A DNA stretch of 64,000 bases from Bos javanicus (GCF_032452875.1 NC_083871.1:4005692-4069691); one strand, 5' to 3'; shown: positions 1 to 12,202, counted from the stretch's first letter. Numbers and translations: made by a program. Notes: a model not told the origin generated them from the letters alone.

Positions 1-252
1 AGTATCTGAGAGTTCTCACTTGCCTCAGTCTTATAAACTAATTGTCAGGCTTTCTTTCTCTTCTGCAAGAGTTTGCATGATCAGTGTTTATGAATTAAAA
101 GTGTAGAAAAAGAAGGTCACTTAAAATAGTCACCCCTAGTGCTTTTTTGACTTAATTATTAAGTCTTCTTAGGTATAATTTTTCATTTTGTGTTGAGTAA
201 ATTGTGGAAATATATATATTTAGAAAGCATTTTACTTTGAATTAGTAGTAGT

Positions 253-473
253 GTGTGTGTGTGTGCATGTGTTAGTCGCACAGTCTTGTCCGACTCTTTG
301 CAACCCTATGGATGATAGCCTGCCAGGCTCCTCTGTCCATGGGATTCTCCAGGCAAGAAAAGTGAAGTGGGTAGCTGTTCCCTTATCCAGTGGATCTTCC
401 CAACCCAGAGATTGAATCCATGTGTGCTGCATTGCAGATAGACTCTTTACCCTTTGTGCCACTGGGAAAGACT
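253..473 (-). mobile_element. Bov-tA SINE, antisense
   Basis: The segment reads as the reverse complement of the ruminant tRNA-Glu-derived SINE. The BovB-derived body comes first (cgactctttgcaaccc), then the 'gggattctccaggcaag' block, and the tRNA-like head lies at the right end near 473. A short GT run (about 251-266) borders its left side. It is clearly diverged. Open frames across it on both strands are SINE shadows, not genes. Confidence 0.85.
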
Positions 474-1369
474 CTTTTTTTCTTGATTAATTTCAAGATT
501 TTTATGTATTTTGTTCATCTTTCTGAAGAGCCAACTTCTGATTTTGTTGATATAATGATTTGTTCTATTGTTTTCTATTACCAGACATTCTACTCTTATG
601 TTTTGCCTTTCTTTTTTTACTTCAGATTATTATTTCATTATTTTATCATTAATATATTGAAATGAGTGCTTTTTAGCAATTCTTATTCCCTTGTATAAAT
701 TGTTTGTTACCAATTACTTATCATGTACCTATGAGTTTTAAGGTGTTTTGTATGCAGTGCTGTTCAATCTAAATATTATATAATGATGTCTTCTTAAGTC
801 AGCAAATTAATTAAAATTTCCCTTTTCCATTTACTGTCCTCTACTACTATCAATTTGTGTGTTGGAAATATTCATATGTTATCTAGATTTTGAGTCTTCC
901 TTCATGTGAGGATTTTGCATAATTTTTACACTTCCTTGATGTGTAAATTTTGCATATGTTCTCATTTATTTGCTTAATATTGCTTCTTATAGCCTCCTGT
1001 TTATTTCTTTGATCAAATTCTTTCTTGTTGAAATACATATTTCAAATCTTTCAGCAAACATCTATTGGAGGAAAAAAAAATATCTGAGTAGTTGCTCGCC
1101 TGAAAATCAACTTATATCTGAATACAGAAAAAAACTAAACTAATGAAAATTGAGACTCCTCAGTAATTAGCTGTGTTTTGTGTCTGGTTTGTTTTATTTT
1201 CCTCTCTGTCTTTTTTAATGTGTCCTTTAATTTGCGAATATTTCTTGCTCTTCTTTCTCTTTACCTAAAAGTTTTGTTTTTTTTTTTTTCTCTTCAAGAT
1301 ATTCTACATCTTCTCTCTGTGGATACTTTTTATTTGTCCTTGTTTGGGATTTAATCTATTTCTTCAATA
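474..1369. other. AT-rich DNA, possible old L1 relic
   Basis: No gene is recognisable. Bases about 485-660 weakly resemble antisense mammalian L1 ORF2 (a 'gaagagccaacttctgattttg' type block cut short here as gagccaacttctgattttg), but the match is too degraded to assign. The rest is AT-rich with poly-T runs near 1270. Confidence 0.4.
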
Positions 1370-1640
1370 TGAAGGTCATGCATTTTATCAAACTTTGGAA
1401 AAATTCACCATCGTTATCTAATTGAATAAGACCTCCTCCTTTATCTCCACCCTCTTCTTTGTCATTAATTAAATATATGTTGGGATTTATCATTCTCTTC
1501 CCCATTCCTCTTAACTTTCTGTCATATTTTTCATAGTCCCATATCTCTGTGCAATATTCTGAGAAATGTTTCCATACTTGTTGTTAAGCTTACTGATTAT
1601 CCCAGTGGTATTGACAGAACCATGAGTTATAACCCTTCTG
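1370..1640 (-). mobile_element. Old mammalian L1 fragment, antisense (probable)
   Basis: The order of blocks resembles the antisense of an ancient L1M-type untranslated region: a 'ggaaaaattcaccatcgttatc' type motif, then an 'aatatatgttggga' block, then 'ctctgtgcaatattctgag'. Divergence is high, so this is a family-level guess. No open frame of interest is present. Confidence 0.4.
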
Positions 1641-1796
1641 TTTCAGTGTACTTCCTTTGATGTCTGTCTTTCCTTTTTGACTCAAAGGTCAAGAACTGGG
1701 AATAAAAACAGTCCCTTGCCTATCCCACGCTCTTATCACTAGAATATGAGAGTTTGGTAGAATTCATTAGATTTTATTTTTTTTAATATAGCAAGC

Positions 1797-2580
1797 TCAG
1801 TTCAGTCGTTCACTGGTGTTCCACTCTGTGCGACCCCATGGACTGCAGCACGCCAGGTCTCCCTGTCCATCATCAACTCCCAGAGTTTATTCACTCATGT
1901 CCATTGAGTCGGTGATGTCATCCAACCATTTCATCCTCTGTCATCCCTTTCTCCTCCTGCTCTCAATCTTTCCCAGCATGAGGGTCTCTTCCAATGAGTC
2001 TGTTCTTCACATCAGGTGGCCAAAGTATTGGAACTTCAGCTTCAGCATCAGTACTTCCAATGAATATTCAGGGCTGATTTCCTTTAGGATGGACTGGTTG
2101 GATCTCCTTGAAATCCAAGGAACTCTCAGGAGTCTTCAACACCACAGCTCAAAAGCATCAATTCTTTGGCACTCAGCTTTATTTATAGTCCAACTCTCAC
2201 ACCCATAGATGACAACTGGAAAAACCATAGCTTTGACTACACAGACCTTTGTTGGCAAAATAATTCTGCCTTTTAATATGCTGTCTAGGTTAGTCATAAC
2301 TTTTCTTCCAAGAAGTAAGCGTCTTTTAATTTCAAGGCTGCAGTCAGCATCTGCAGTGATTTTGGAGCCCCCTGAAATAAAGTCTGTCACTGTTTCCATT
2401 GCTCCCCATCTATTTGCCATGAAGTGATAGGACCCAGATACCATGATCTTAGTTTTCTGAATGTTGAGTTTTAAGCCAACTTTTTCACTCTCCTCTTTCA
2501 CTTTCATCAAGAGGCTTTTTAGCTCTTCTTTGCTTTCTGCCATAAGGGTGGTACATCTGCATATTTGTGGTTATTGATAT
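1797..2580 (-). mobile_element. BovB LINE, 3' 0.8 kb, antisense
   Basis: The segment begins at the BovB 3' terminus (cagttcagtcgttcactgg) and reads backwards into the reverse-transcriptase C-terminal region. On the minus strand a 135-residue relic frame (2543-2136) carries the BovB segments KVGLKLNIQKTKIM, LLLGRKVMTNLDSILK and YGCESWT. It is truncated upstream of the catalytic YADD box, so it could never have been active as it stands. The right edge lies in the 'ctgcatatttgtggttattgatat' region, about 740 bases before the 3' end. Confidence 0.9.
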
Positions 2581-2661
2581 AGTAAGCTCATGTGAACCTA
2601 AAATCTAAATTAAAACTAGGACTATTAATATATAAAAATTTGTCATCAAATTATATGCAAC

Positions 2662-2809
2662 AAAGGATGAGATGATTGGATGACCTCATTGACTCAATGG
2701 ATATGAGTTTGACCAAACTTTGGGAGATAGTGAAGGATAGGGAAGCCTGGCATGCTACAGTCCATGGCATCACAAAGAGTTGGACACAATTAAGCAATTG
2801 AACAACAAT
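2662..2809 (+). mobile_element. BovB 3' end fragment
   Basis: This is a short sense copy of the BovB tail. It contains a degraded ggatgagatg block, gactcaatggatatgagtt, and the terminal 'cacaaagagttggacacaat' block, ending in an aacaacaat tail. It lies about 80 bases from the antisense copy at 1797-2580, giving a small inverted pair. Confidence 0.8.
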
Positions 2810-2953
2810 AGCAACATGTACTAGTATTTATTTTTGTTGTAAATATTTTTATCATATTTATAGTTTTTATTTTTTCTGAACATAACTTTTTCTTCCAGAA
2901 ATTTAGGAGAAATTTCCATGTAAGATTTATTTTTCTTTCTCTTATAATTAAAT

Positions 2954-3116
2954 GGGCTTCCCAGGTGGCACTAGCGGTAAGGAATCTGCCTATCAATGCA
3001 GGAGATGTAAGAGATGTGTGTTCAATCCGTAGGCTGGGAAGATCCCTTAGAGGAAGGCATAACAACCCACTTCATTCTTCTTGCCTGGGAACCATGGACA
3101 GAGGAACCTGATGGAT
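2954..3116 (+). mobile_element. Bov-tA SINE, sense
   Basis: It starts with the tRNA-like head gggcttcccaggtggca, has a degraded B box (tgttcaatccg), then the BovB-derived body. It is truncated at 'aggaacctgatgg', where the next BovB-tail element begins. Confidence 0.85.
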
Positions 3117-3118
3117 AT

Positions 3119-3388
3119 TCAGATCAGATCAGATCATTTGCTCAGTCGTGTCCGACTCTTTGCAACCCCATGAATCGCAGCACGCCAGGCCTCCCTGTCC
3201 ATCACCAACTCCTGGAGTTCACTCAGACTCATGTCCATCGAGTCAGTGATGCCATCCAGCCATCTCATCCTCTGTCATCCCCTTCTCCTCTTGCCCCCAA
3301 TCCCTCCCAGCATGAGTCTTTTCCAATGAGTCAACTCTTAGTATGAGGTAGCCAAAGTACTGGAGTTTCAGCTTTAGCATCATTCCTG
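3119..3388 (-). mobile_element. BovB tail / ART2A-like SINE, antisense
   Basis: A (GATCA) tail at 3119-3136 is followed by the antisense BovB 3' end (aatcgcagcacgccaggcct, then the gttcactcagactc block). It is truncated after about 270 bases at 'agctttagcatcattcc'. Tail type and length fit either a 5'-truncated BovB or its short ART2A-like derivative. Confidence 0.85.
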
Positions 3389-3391
3389 ATG

Positions 3392-3475
3392 GGTATTATA
3401 TATTATTAAATGATATTGGTGGATATTAAATATCATTACATGATATCAATAAATATTAAATGATATTAAATAACT
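3392..3475. repeat. AT-rich direct and inverted repeat tract
   Basis: 'attaaatgatatt' and 'tgatattaaat' style motifs alternate four or five times with their near-complements (atatcattacatgatatc). It follows directly on the truncated end of the BovB tail. Confidence 0.7.
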
Positions 3476-5300
3476 ATCCCTTTTGCAAAATCAGATATAC
3501 ATACATACACATACCTCATTTGAACATTTACTTTTGTGACACTCATTTCCCCAAATCTTCCCTTCCTTCTGCAACTCAGCATTTTGAGTTTCTAAGGCTC
3601 AGCTCTCCTTCTCTCCCAGTTAACCTTGACTCTGCCTAGAGAGAGTGAATGAAGTTACACTTTGCAGTAAAACAAAGCAAAACATATATCAAGTTTCATC
3701 ACTTAAGTTCAGGGTAAAGTCTGTAGAAGCTGCACTTTGCACCAGGGTTAAATATCAGCTGACTTCACTAATTATCTGCATTATTTTACAATCTGAGTAA
3801 TGCCTAGATAGTCATATGCTAGAATTTTTTTCTAAGTCTTGAGTTTCTAAGGAATGGTTTCATACAGCTAATACTGAATATTCTTATATCAATAAAAGAA
3901 TATAAGGAGTCTTCATTTAGATGTCTGGATGCTTTTGTGAAGTAAGATTTATAAGATGACAATGAGTTGTGTATGTAATTTGAGATTTTTTTTTAATTTT
4001 ACAATTATTAATGCTAAAACTGTTTTGCTTATCTTGAAGAAAAAAAATCTGTAAAAGAAATAAATGGTGTTCAGAGAAAATAATCCACTATACTTTGTAT
4101 AATTTTTCTTACGACATTTGTCAGATTTTTTTTATTCTTGAATTTAATTTGTTGGATTTTAGAAAATACTTTTACTGACATTAAATGTATATTAAAGAAT
4201 GACTGAAATGTAAACTAACAGGATCCCGGATATTAAAAATGTTAGACATTTCTATTCTTATCTAGAAGTAATGCTTTTAGCTGAGTTAAATTTAAATACA
4301 CATACACAGGCATAAAATCATGAATGCATCAGTTTTATTTTTAGTCTGCGTGGTAGATATGCAACGAGGTTGTGTTTGGATTAGAAACCCCGAATTTGCA
4401 TTAAAAGACAACATGTTTTGCACCTGCATGTTTCCCTAGAGTAATTTAATGTTACAATTTCTGACAGGATAATTCCATCTTCACTGTGGCTGACTGTGCA
4501 GTAAGCTGCTGGGAGAAAATAAATGTGAAACCTACAGTGGGTTAGGAAAAGTATGTTTAACTAAGAAGAACTTAGCACATAAACCAAAAAATCTCAAATT
4601 GAAAAAGAATGAAAAGACCAGATATAGAATGGAATCATAGCTTTGTCTTTGCTTCACTTCCAAATCCGGTGTTGTGTGTCCAGTGTGTCTGCATATATGC
4701 ACAAATTGCTCAGCACACTTTACCAAAAAAAAACAAACCTTTGCTCAGAGGAAGAATATTCTGTAGCAGAATGCCGGTGTTTCAGGGCAAAGAGAAAGTA
4801 TGCCACAGTCTCTTCTGAGAGCTATTTAGGAACAGTGAATTAAAATGAAGACGAAATTGCTCCAAGCCAACTAAAAAGATAAAAGGTTAAACTTCAGCTG
4901 TTAAGGCAGAAGAAGCAGAATTTATAGGCAAACACACTGACTCTCACTTCTGCTCTCATTCCTTCCATGCTTTGAAAATCCATTTTATTTTTCTCTAAGG
5001 AACTTTTACATAAATTAAAATGGAGTTCCTAGTCCATCCAGGAAAGCAGAAGTCAGAAACCCTTCTCAAAGTTGAACTAACACATTGCTGTTTTACAACA
5101 GGAGGTGGGCCTGGGTGATCTGAATGAGCAGTAGAATGCCATCTGGCTGTGGAATAACTTTTATTTTCCACTGTGAAAGAGCAAACAAGGTTTATTTTAT
5201 CTTGCCACTCTTTCTGATTTTGCCTTAAAGTATTCATCTTTGTGGCAATGATAAAAATGTTAAGTGAGCAATTTGGGCAAATAAATGGTTAAATTTTCTC
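3476..5300. other. Unassigned intergenic DNA, no gene seen
   Basis: This is 1.8 kb of AT-rich sequence with no repeat that I recognise. Open frames are short (under about 80 codons) and overlap on both strands without codon structure. A poly-A run at 4724-4732 is the only simple feature. Confidence 0.5.
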
Positions 5301-5515
5301 TGAAAGTGAAACTGAAGTTGCTCAGTCATGTTTGACATCTTGTGAATATATGGACTGTATAGCCCACCAGGCTTCTCTGTCCATGGGATTTTCCAGGCAA
5401 GAGTACTGGAGTGGATTGCCATTTCCTTCTCTGGGATCCTCTAGCTCAGGGATCAAGCTGGGGTCTCCTGCATTTCAGGCAGACTCTTTACCGTCAGAGC
5501 CACCAGGGCATCCCA
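5301..5515 (-). mobile_element. Bov-tA SINE, antisense
   Basis: A complete-looking antisense copy: 'gaaagtgaaactgaagttgctcag' tail side at left, BovB-derived body, and the tRNA-like head (gagccaccagggcatccc) at right. The 'gggatcaagctggggtctcc' block preserves the B-box region. Confidence 0.9.
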
Positions 5516-6072
5516 AATTTTCTTTAAGTACTCCAATTATCATATAGGATCCTAGAACTTTCACTTCTGAAAGAAAGGACTGGTTTTCTAAATAAAATGA
5601 GCTGGCTGAGGAAAATAACGTGTTCAGACACTCAGATGAGATCCATTCCCAGTTTTCTATATCATGAGGGTTTGCCAGCTCAGCTGTGATGAACTGTGTC
5701 ACATTTAATTTCATTTGAAGTGTCATGAGAATGCCTGTTTGCAATCAACCTAATAAGTTACGGCCCACCCGGGAGGGGAGGAATTCCCTGAAACCAGAGA
5801 GCCTTGAAAACCAGTTTCTCTATAATTCAGAATTACAGGACTCAATTCTCACCCTCCAAAAGACAGCCCATTTGCTGAGGAACAGATATTTTACTTTTTT
5901 AAATATATAGATATAGATTTCAGCATGTAGCTCTCAGAATCACAGAATTACCAGCTTTGATAGGATGTTTTAATTACTAATGCAACTAAATCAAAGCTTG
6001 GATCCTTTCAGCATCTCTGATTCCTGAGGCTACAGGGTTTGTCTAATTACTAGATTATTAATATTGTGACAA
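5516..6072. other. Unassigned DNA, no gene seen
   Basis: I recognise no repeat, coding exon or RNA gene. A slightly GC-richer patch lies at about 5760-5800. The 60-90 codon open frames here overlap on both strands and show no similarity I know. Confidence 0.4.
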
Positions 6073-6253
6073 TGCCGGAGGATCCAGGTTCATTCCCTAG
6101 GTTGGGAAGATCCCCTGGAAAAGGAAATGGCAACCCACTCCAGGATTCTTGCCTGGAGAATCCCTTGGACAGAGGAGCCTGGCAGGCTGCAGTCCATGGG
6201 ATCGCCAAGAGTCAGACAGGGCTGAGTGACTAACACTTTCACTTGCACTTTCA
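6073..6253 (+). mobile_element. Bov-tA SINE, sense, 5' truncated
   Basis: It begins inside the tRNA-like head near the B box (ggatccaggttcattccc), continues through the body (ggcaacccactccaggattc) and ends with the characteristic 'gactaacactttcacttgc' 3' end. Confidence 0.9.
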
Positions 6254-6400
6254 ACCAGGTGCCACAGGAAGGACGTTCTGGGGAAAAAAAGAAAAGGTCA
6301 GACAAAGTGGGTAGATTAGAGTTTGGAAGACTTGAGTTTATAATACATTCTAACAATAAAGAAAATATAAGAACTGAGACATTTCCAGCAAGAACAAAGC

Positions 6401-6845
6401 TGTAGTAGACAGAATAATGCCTCCCCATGCTTTGTGGTCCTGTTAAGATTGCCAGGACTTATGAATATTTTTGTGTTACATGGCAAAAAAGAACTAATGT
6501 TGATGATTAAGCTGACTTTAAATGGAGATTAAAGTGGGTGGGCCCACTATAAAGCAAGCCTCTTGTAAAGTGTAAGAGAGGACAGAAGAGGACTTGGAGA
6601 TGTAGCCAGGGAAGCAGGGCCAGAGGTATGCCAAGTGGGAGGCTGGACCATCCATTGCTTAGAAGCCTTAGAAGATGGAGGAAGTGTAATCTACCAAGGA
6701 CTGTGGACGCCTGTAGCAGCTGGTCAAGGCAAGGAAGCAGACTGTCCCCTAGAGCCTCTAGAAAGTAATTTTAACCCAACCAAACCTGCCTTTTGTATAA
6801 GACATTACATTTGTGTTGCTTTAAACCACTGTGATTTGCAATGTC
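6401..6845 (+). mobile_element. MaLR/MLT1-like LTR, old (probable)
   Basis: The sequence follows the block order of an old mammalian MaLR-type LTR: 'gacagaataatgcctcccc', 'cttacatggcaaa'-like block, 'ggtgggcccac', 'gaagatggaggaag', 'ctagagcctctagaaag', and a terminal 'ttgtgttgctttaaaccact'. It begins with TG. No coding content remains. Exact subfamily not determinable by eye. It is non-coding, although the 119-residue open frame at 6635-6994 starts inside it. Confidence 0.6.
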
Positions 6846-7275
6846 AAAAAAAAATGCATAACCTAAAAGTTAAGAATTATGTTTTATTCAGTGAATTTTC
6901 TGAGTATTTGAGCCCAGAAGACAGGCTCTTAGATAATTCTGACAGACTGCTCCTAAGAGGTAAGGCAGGAATCAGGATACATAGATTTATATAGTTGAGA
7001 CATCAAAAGATTACTATTAAGGAAACCCAGATATCTTAAGGTAATTAGTCTTTAAGGCTTTCTATGTCTGGGAAGATGCAAGCCTCTGGGCTCACTGGCG
7101 TCTTCCTCTGATACACACCTTGACTACCTAACATCTTGCTGTCCTCCTTCATAAACCCCTCAGGGTACACAGTTGAGGGTGGTAGCCTGGTCTAGGAGCT
7201 TGATGGCTGCAATGTCCTGAGTTTATGAATATGGCAGTGACAATTTCCACACACAGTTATAGCAGCAGTATACTA
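6846..7275 (-). mobile_element. ERV LTR-like unit, antisense
   Basis: Read on the minus strand, this has LTR architecture. A TATA-like ctatataaat (6994-6985) lies about 100 bases ahead of a poly(A) signal AATAAA (6888-6883), followed by a T-rich end. It resembles a ruminant ERV LTR from memory, but the family is not certain. No internal retroviral sequence is attached, so it would be a solo LTR. Confidence 0.5.
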
Positions 7276-8599
7276 AAACCGACGTACAGGGAGTAATGTT
7301 TATGATTAATAGAGATAAAGAGGAAAAAATCAGTTGTCTTCTGAAATTCATCACTTTAGATGGTCCAGATTCATGAACTGGACTAATAAAGATAAAAAAT
7401 CCTAGTACCCAGTAGGTCTGGAATTGAGAAATATCAGCAGTATGGTCACTACAATATCAATGCATCAAAATCTTGGCTACAGTTTAGGGAATAAAGTAAC
7501 AGTCAACAACTTGGCTATGAAGTTAGAAGAGCATGGAAGAACAGGTAGAGACACTGATGTCCTTTCAAAAACAGTCTTGAACACACACTCGAACACACAC
7601 TTTAGGGAAATGACAGTGTGGAAACAGAATGCTGTGTATGCAGTACTGTTAAACAAAGTGATAGAAGTATTACACCTTGTGGAAGTGGTGTGAGTGAAGA
7701 ACAGAGGCTGTGAGAGAAGCTGTGAGAAGAATGAAGGCCCAGATAGGAAGGCAAGGACTTGCCTCTGCTCCGTGCATGGAGCAGGAGGGGCAGAATTGAC
7801 CACTGCTTTCCTGAACAAGTCCTTCCACAGTATCTGAGATGGGAAATGCATTCAAATATTAACTTGATTAAAAATAAACACTTACTTATAAATAAAATGT
7901 GTGCTTCTCGACATATATTTCCCATTTTATTTTGAACCTGAAAATTAATAGGAAGAATTTAAGTCTCTCTTACAGTACTTATGATTAGTTTTAGCTCCCA
8001 GAAAGTGTTATTTATTTCCCAAGCAGGGAACAAAGTAAGGCTGGCATAAATCATAGGTGTTTACATAGCTGCATATACCAATTAGTTATTTCCACATTGT
8101 GGTCAATTAGTGAAGGTAATAGTCAAATCACAGAACTTTGCTAACTTCTATCAAAATAGACCTGATTTTGAAAAAAAAAAAAATGATGTTCTCTGTAAAC
8201 AAACAAACAAACAAAACCAGAGAGAATATTATTTTTGATCCATGACATGGGGTGAAGTTCTCCAATGGAACAACCCCATGACTGTCATGTGGAGAGAACA
8301 GATGTTAATGACATTTAATTGCTTCCATGTCCAGTGAAGCACCTTTTGACTTATGATCAGAAATAGGTAATGGCAGCTACTTCAGAGTTGATTTTCATCA
8401 GTTTGTCATTAAGCAATGCTCATTCACCCCATGGGGAATGCTCTTTTAGAACAGGCTAAACATGCACATTACCTAAAGAACTAAGAAAAAGTGATATAAT
8501 TTTTCTTTCGAGAGTAATAGGCCCTTAGTAAATTATTGGTGACTGGAAAAAATACAGATGCTAATGAAGTTAACACATTAATCTACATTGTGCAATTTG
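7276..8599. other. Unassigned DNA, no gene seen
   Basis: No repeat is confidently recognised apart from (AAAC)n at about 8199-8217. Several overlapping minus-strand frames of 60-124 codons near 7477-7925 have no recognisable domain and low-complexity composition. About 8240-8560 looks single-copy and contains TAATTG-type motifs. Confidence 0.45.
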
Positions 8600-9085
8600 A
8601 GCACGTACTTTGACATCCTTCCTATTAAGATGTACAATTGGCATCTCATCCCTTTGCCACTGTGTGACCTTGTGACTGCTTTGATTAATTGAGGATAATG
8701 AAAATGGTGCTGTGTAACTTTAAGGCATCCTCCTTTTCCTCTCTCTCCTCCTCTTAAAGCTATTTGCAGCTTCCTCTTATTTCTCTGGCCATGCTTTCTC
8801 TGGAATGGTCTAGATATGATGGAAGAGGATGGGAGACATTGACACTAACGTTCTCGAGGGTCCGGAAGTAACCACTTCTGCTCCATGCCTGCTCCAGTGG
8901 ACTGCCGTGCCAAAAGCAGCATCATTTCACTGCTAGGGAAATACACTATTTTGATCCAGCCCCATTGAGTTTTCAGATGACTGCAGTTCCAGCTTATATC
9001 TGACTGAAATTACACAAAAGATCCCAAGCAACTACTACCTAGGAGAATCGAGATCAATTTCATCACTGACAGAAGTATGAGCAAT
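8600..9085 (+). mobile_element. Ancient LTR-type repeat relic (tentative)
   Basis: The blocks 'ttgtgactgctttgattaat', 'cagatgactgcagttccagc' and 'tctgactgaaattacac' appear in the order I associate with an old mammalian LTR repeat (MaLR-like). Divergence is large and the ends are uncertain. Confidence 0.35.
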
Positions 9086-10790
9086 TTGAAATAGCTATTT
9101 TAAGTCTGCTTTGTATAATTAGTGATACAGTAATAGGGTCTGAAACATGCATGTACAAAGGTATCCACTTATTTATATTTGTTATTATGATTGAGATAAA
9201 AAGAAAAGCTCCAGAAAAGTATGCAACTTACATTTTACTTTGGAGAAATATATAACTTTGGAGAAAACCACTTAATCTAGGCCTTTGTTTCCATGTCTTC
9301 AAAAGAAAATTCATAATAACAGGAAACTCACCATATCATTATAAGAATCAAATAAGATAAAAGAAAATAAAACACTTGGCAGTGGCAAACATGCAACGTG
9401 GCAGACGTTTATGGGAAGTTAATCAAAGCTCCTGACCCTCTGCTGCTCTGTGCAATGTGTGGACCAGATGCATTGCAAAATCAGCACTCACCATTCAGAG
9501 GGGAGGTCTTTATCTCTAGTATCCCTTTTTGTTCTGAGGGCCTGCCGTTCTATATTTTATTAAGGAAAACTGTTTTTACTCTGTCTTTGGAAACTCTGGA
9601 GTTAGATACAAATGAAAAATTCAAGATTATCTATTATTTTCTTACTTTCATTAATAGAGTTAATGAAGATGGCTACACTTAGAAAACAATTCTCTTTTTT
9701 ATCAACCAAGGCAGTCTCTCAGTTAATGGATATGGCCAAAAGTCTTTATAAACACTTACTGGACAAATTTTCAAAATAGATAAACAATAAATGGCACTAT
9801 TTCCTGTGCAATCAAATGTAATTATCTATTTCAGGAAAAAAATGTTTTAAAATTAGAAAGAAAAAAACTAAATTATGACAATTTAAATCATACAGGAGAG
9901 AGAATGAAAAGAAATCAAAAGAAAAGATAAATCTGATTTATTTAAAGGAATCTTACTCCGATTTTAACTGCATTATTCATCAACACTTACGACAGCATCC
10001 ATCCTAATTTTCTCTAGCATAGCTTTTTTTTTTTTTTTTAAGCTAGTAGAAAATAGGCCAACTGCCAGTTTTCCTACAGTTGCATTTGTAACAACACACA
10101 GGAACAGATTTTCTCTTTGCTTCCCCTATGATAAGATATAAGCTAAACCATGCATATAAAGCACAGAATTTACTCTCTAAAGAGCTTAAAACATTAGCAA
10201 AACAGATTGTTTTTCCCAATGGCATGTTTCAACAAGAAAGGTACTTGCAAAATGTTAGTGTAAAGAACAGAAATTCACATATATATGTATTTGTGATGCC
10301 AAATACAAGCTCTTAAAATGTCTTGTTGATCACTGCTTATTAGCAAGATGCCCTCACTAGGAAGGTAGTACAGTGCACCATCTCTCAGAACCAGATGGTT
10401 TAAATCCTTGGTGGGAAATGTAAGGGAGCGAAGAAAAGTCACAGGAGCAGAGCTTGACAAAACTTTAAACAACCTTATAAAGAAATGTAAATTTCTTCAC
10501 AGAAAAAGGCAATGAAAAAAAGTCTACTTGCTGTGATTTTTTTTTTTTTGGATGCAACGCATGAAGTTCTTTAATACTCTCGAGTACCATCACATGGAAT
10601 CAACTAAAAATGACCTGATGTTTTGGAAGGTTAAGCATCAATTTGAACAACAATTCACTCATCCAATTTAAAATTGGTAATGTGTTGATGAAAATTAAAT
10701 AAACAGTTGAATTGATATCGGTCTGTTTAGAAATTTATCTAAATTAAATGACACTTAGCATACTTAAAATTGGTTAAGCCATCAGGTCCC
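9086..10790. other. Unassigned AT-rich DNA, no gene seen
   Basis: Mostly AT-rich. Poly-T tracts lie at about 10025-10040 and 10538-10550. A 94-codon open frame at 9398-9682 has no recognisable domain and no supporting splice or promoter signal. Confidence 0.5.
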
Positions 10791-10794
10791 TGAA

Positions 10795-10930
10795 GAAATA
10801 ATATTCATCTTTCAAAATTCAATTCAAATGCCAGCTGTTCTTGGATGCTCTCCTTATTTGTGCAAGCAAAACACTCTGGGAAGTCTTATTGTGTCAGTAA
10901 AATTCATGATACTTTTTACTTAATAATTAT
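10795..10930 (-). mobile_element. Possible L2 3' fragment, antisense
   Basis: 'attcaattcaaatgccagc', 'ttggatgctctcc' and the following T-rich block are laid out like the antisense 3' end of the old mammalian LINE L2. This is a weak resemblance only. Confidence 0.25.
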
Positions 10931-11115
10931 AATTTGCTTTTGCTTTTTTTTATTTTAAAAATAATTTAATCACATAATCTCATTGATCCATCAGAATTCT
11001 GTTGCTCAGATTTCTTTAACAAAAAGGTTCTCAGTCTCTTTGTTTAAAGCATGACCTCTATACAATAGTTTTTCCATGCTCCTTGATGATCCTCCAGCTA
11101 ATATTACATTGACTA

Positions 11116-11245
11116 TGCTGCTGCTTAGTCGCTTCAGTCGTGTCTGACTCTTTGCGACCCCATAGACGGCAGCCCACCAGGCTCCCCCATCCCTGGGATT
11201 CTCCAGGCAAGAACACTTGGAATGCGTTGCCATTTCCTTCTCCAA
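11116..11245 (-). mobile_element. Bov-A monomer SINE, antisense
   Basis: It starts with tgctgctgcttagtcgctt (the CAG-type tail in reverse), continues with the 'gaccccatagacggcagccc' block, and ends at 'gccatttccttctcca', where a Bov-A unit begins. It is a single unit rather than the usual dimer. Confidence 0.88.
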
Positions 11246-12202
11246 TTGGAAATGATTATATTGGACCATAGTACAATTGACTATATTTTGGCTATAATTT
11301 ATAACATAAAAGTAAATTAATTAAAATGATTTGAGAAAGTACATTAACTCTCTCTTATCCAAGAGTTATGACAATGCAAATAGATGTAGAAGTGGAGATT
11401 CTCTAGGTGACTCACACGAGTAGATCAACACACAGAGCCTGATTGCTACCAGTGAAAAACAATGGAGCTGGAGGCCAGACAGAAACAGTAGATCGATGAT
11501 AGGTAGGCAGATAGATAATTGATTCAAAGGCTTAATTTATAATAAAAGCAACATTATGGATCAGTTCATACATAATCTGGAAATAATTTTAATTATTAAT
11601 ACAAACCACAAAGATGACCAAAGATGTTTTAACTATGTTTTAAAAAAATAATTATTATATTATCTAATTATAACACTCATGTCATTCAAATAAAAAAATT
11701 GTGAGAATATTGAAAAGAAACACAAAATAAGATTAAAGAGATAAAACAATTCAGATTATGCATGATAGCAAATATCAGTCAGTTAATCTAAGAGCAGATC
11801 ATTATGACTTATTCTGAAAAAACATGCATATAGTAAAAACAAAACAACAAAGTATGGTTTAAAAAAAAGTGCAATGTTGACCAAAAAATATAGTATTAAG
11901 TACAAAGAGTAAATCATAGATGAACATATCTTATTTATAAATATATAAATGTTTTAAGCAGATAAAGTAATAAATGTCAAAAATAAGAACAGAATACTGT
12001 AATTAAATATATGCAAAAGAATACAAACAGAGGGCACTCAGTGGGGGAAAGTTAGCATGTTGTTTTCTAAACTTTCTCATTTTTTTCAAATTTCAGCTCT
12101 TTAAATCCCTGCATGACTCAGGCAAATTATTCAAATTTACTTGGCTTGTTTTCTCTTCCATCGAATGTAGTTGGAAATATTTCCTACTTTATATGATTAT
12201 CT
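11246..12202. other. AT-rich DNA, no gene seen
   Basis: Very AT-rich, with a small imperfect GATA/TAGG microsatellite near 11490-11520. No repeat family or coding region is recognised. Confidence 0.5.

Noticed and set aside
9440..9490. Possible MER5/Charlie DNA-transposon relic ('gtgtggaccagatgcattgc')
   Set aside because: Only about 20 bases are suggestive, and the surrounding blocks do not follow.
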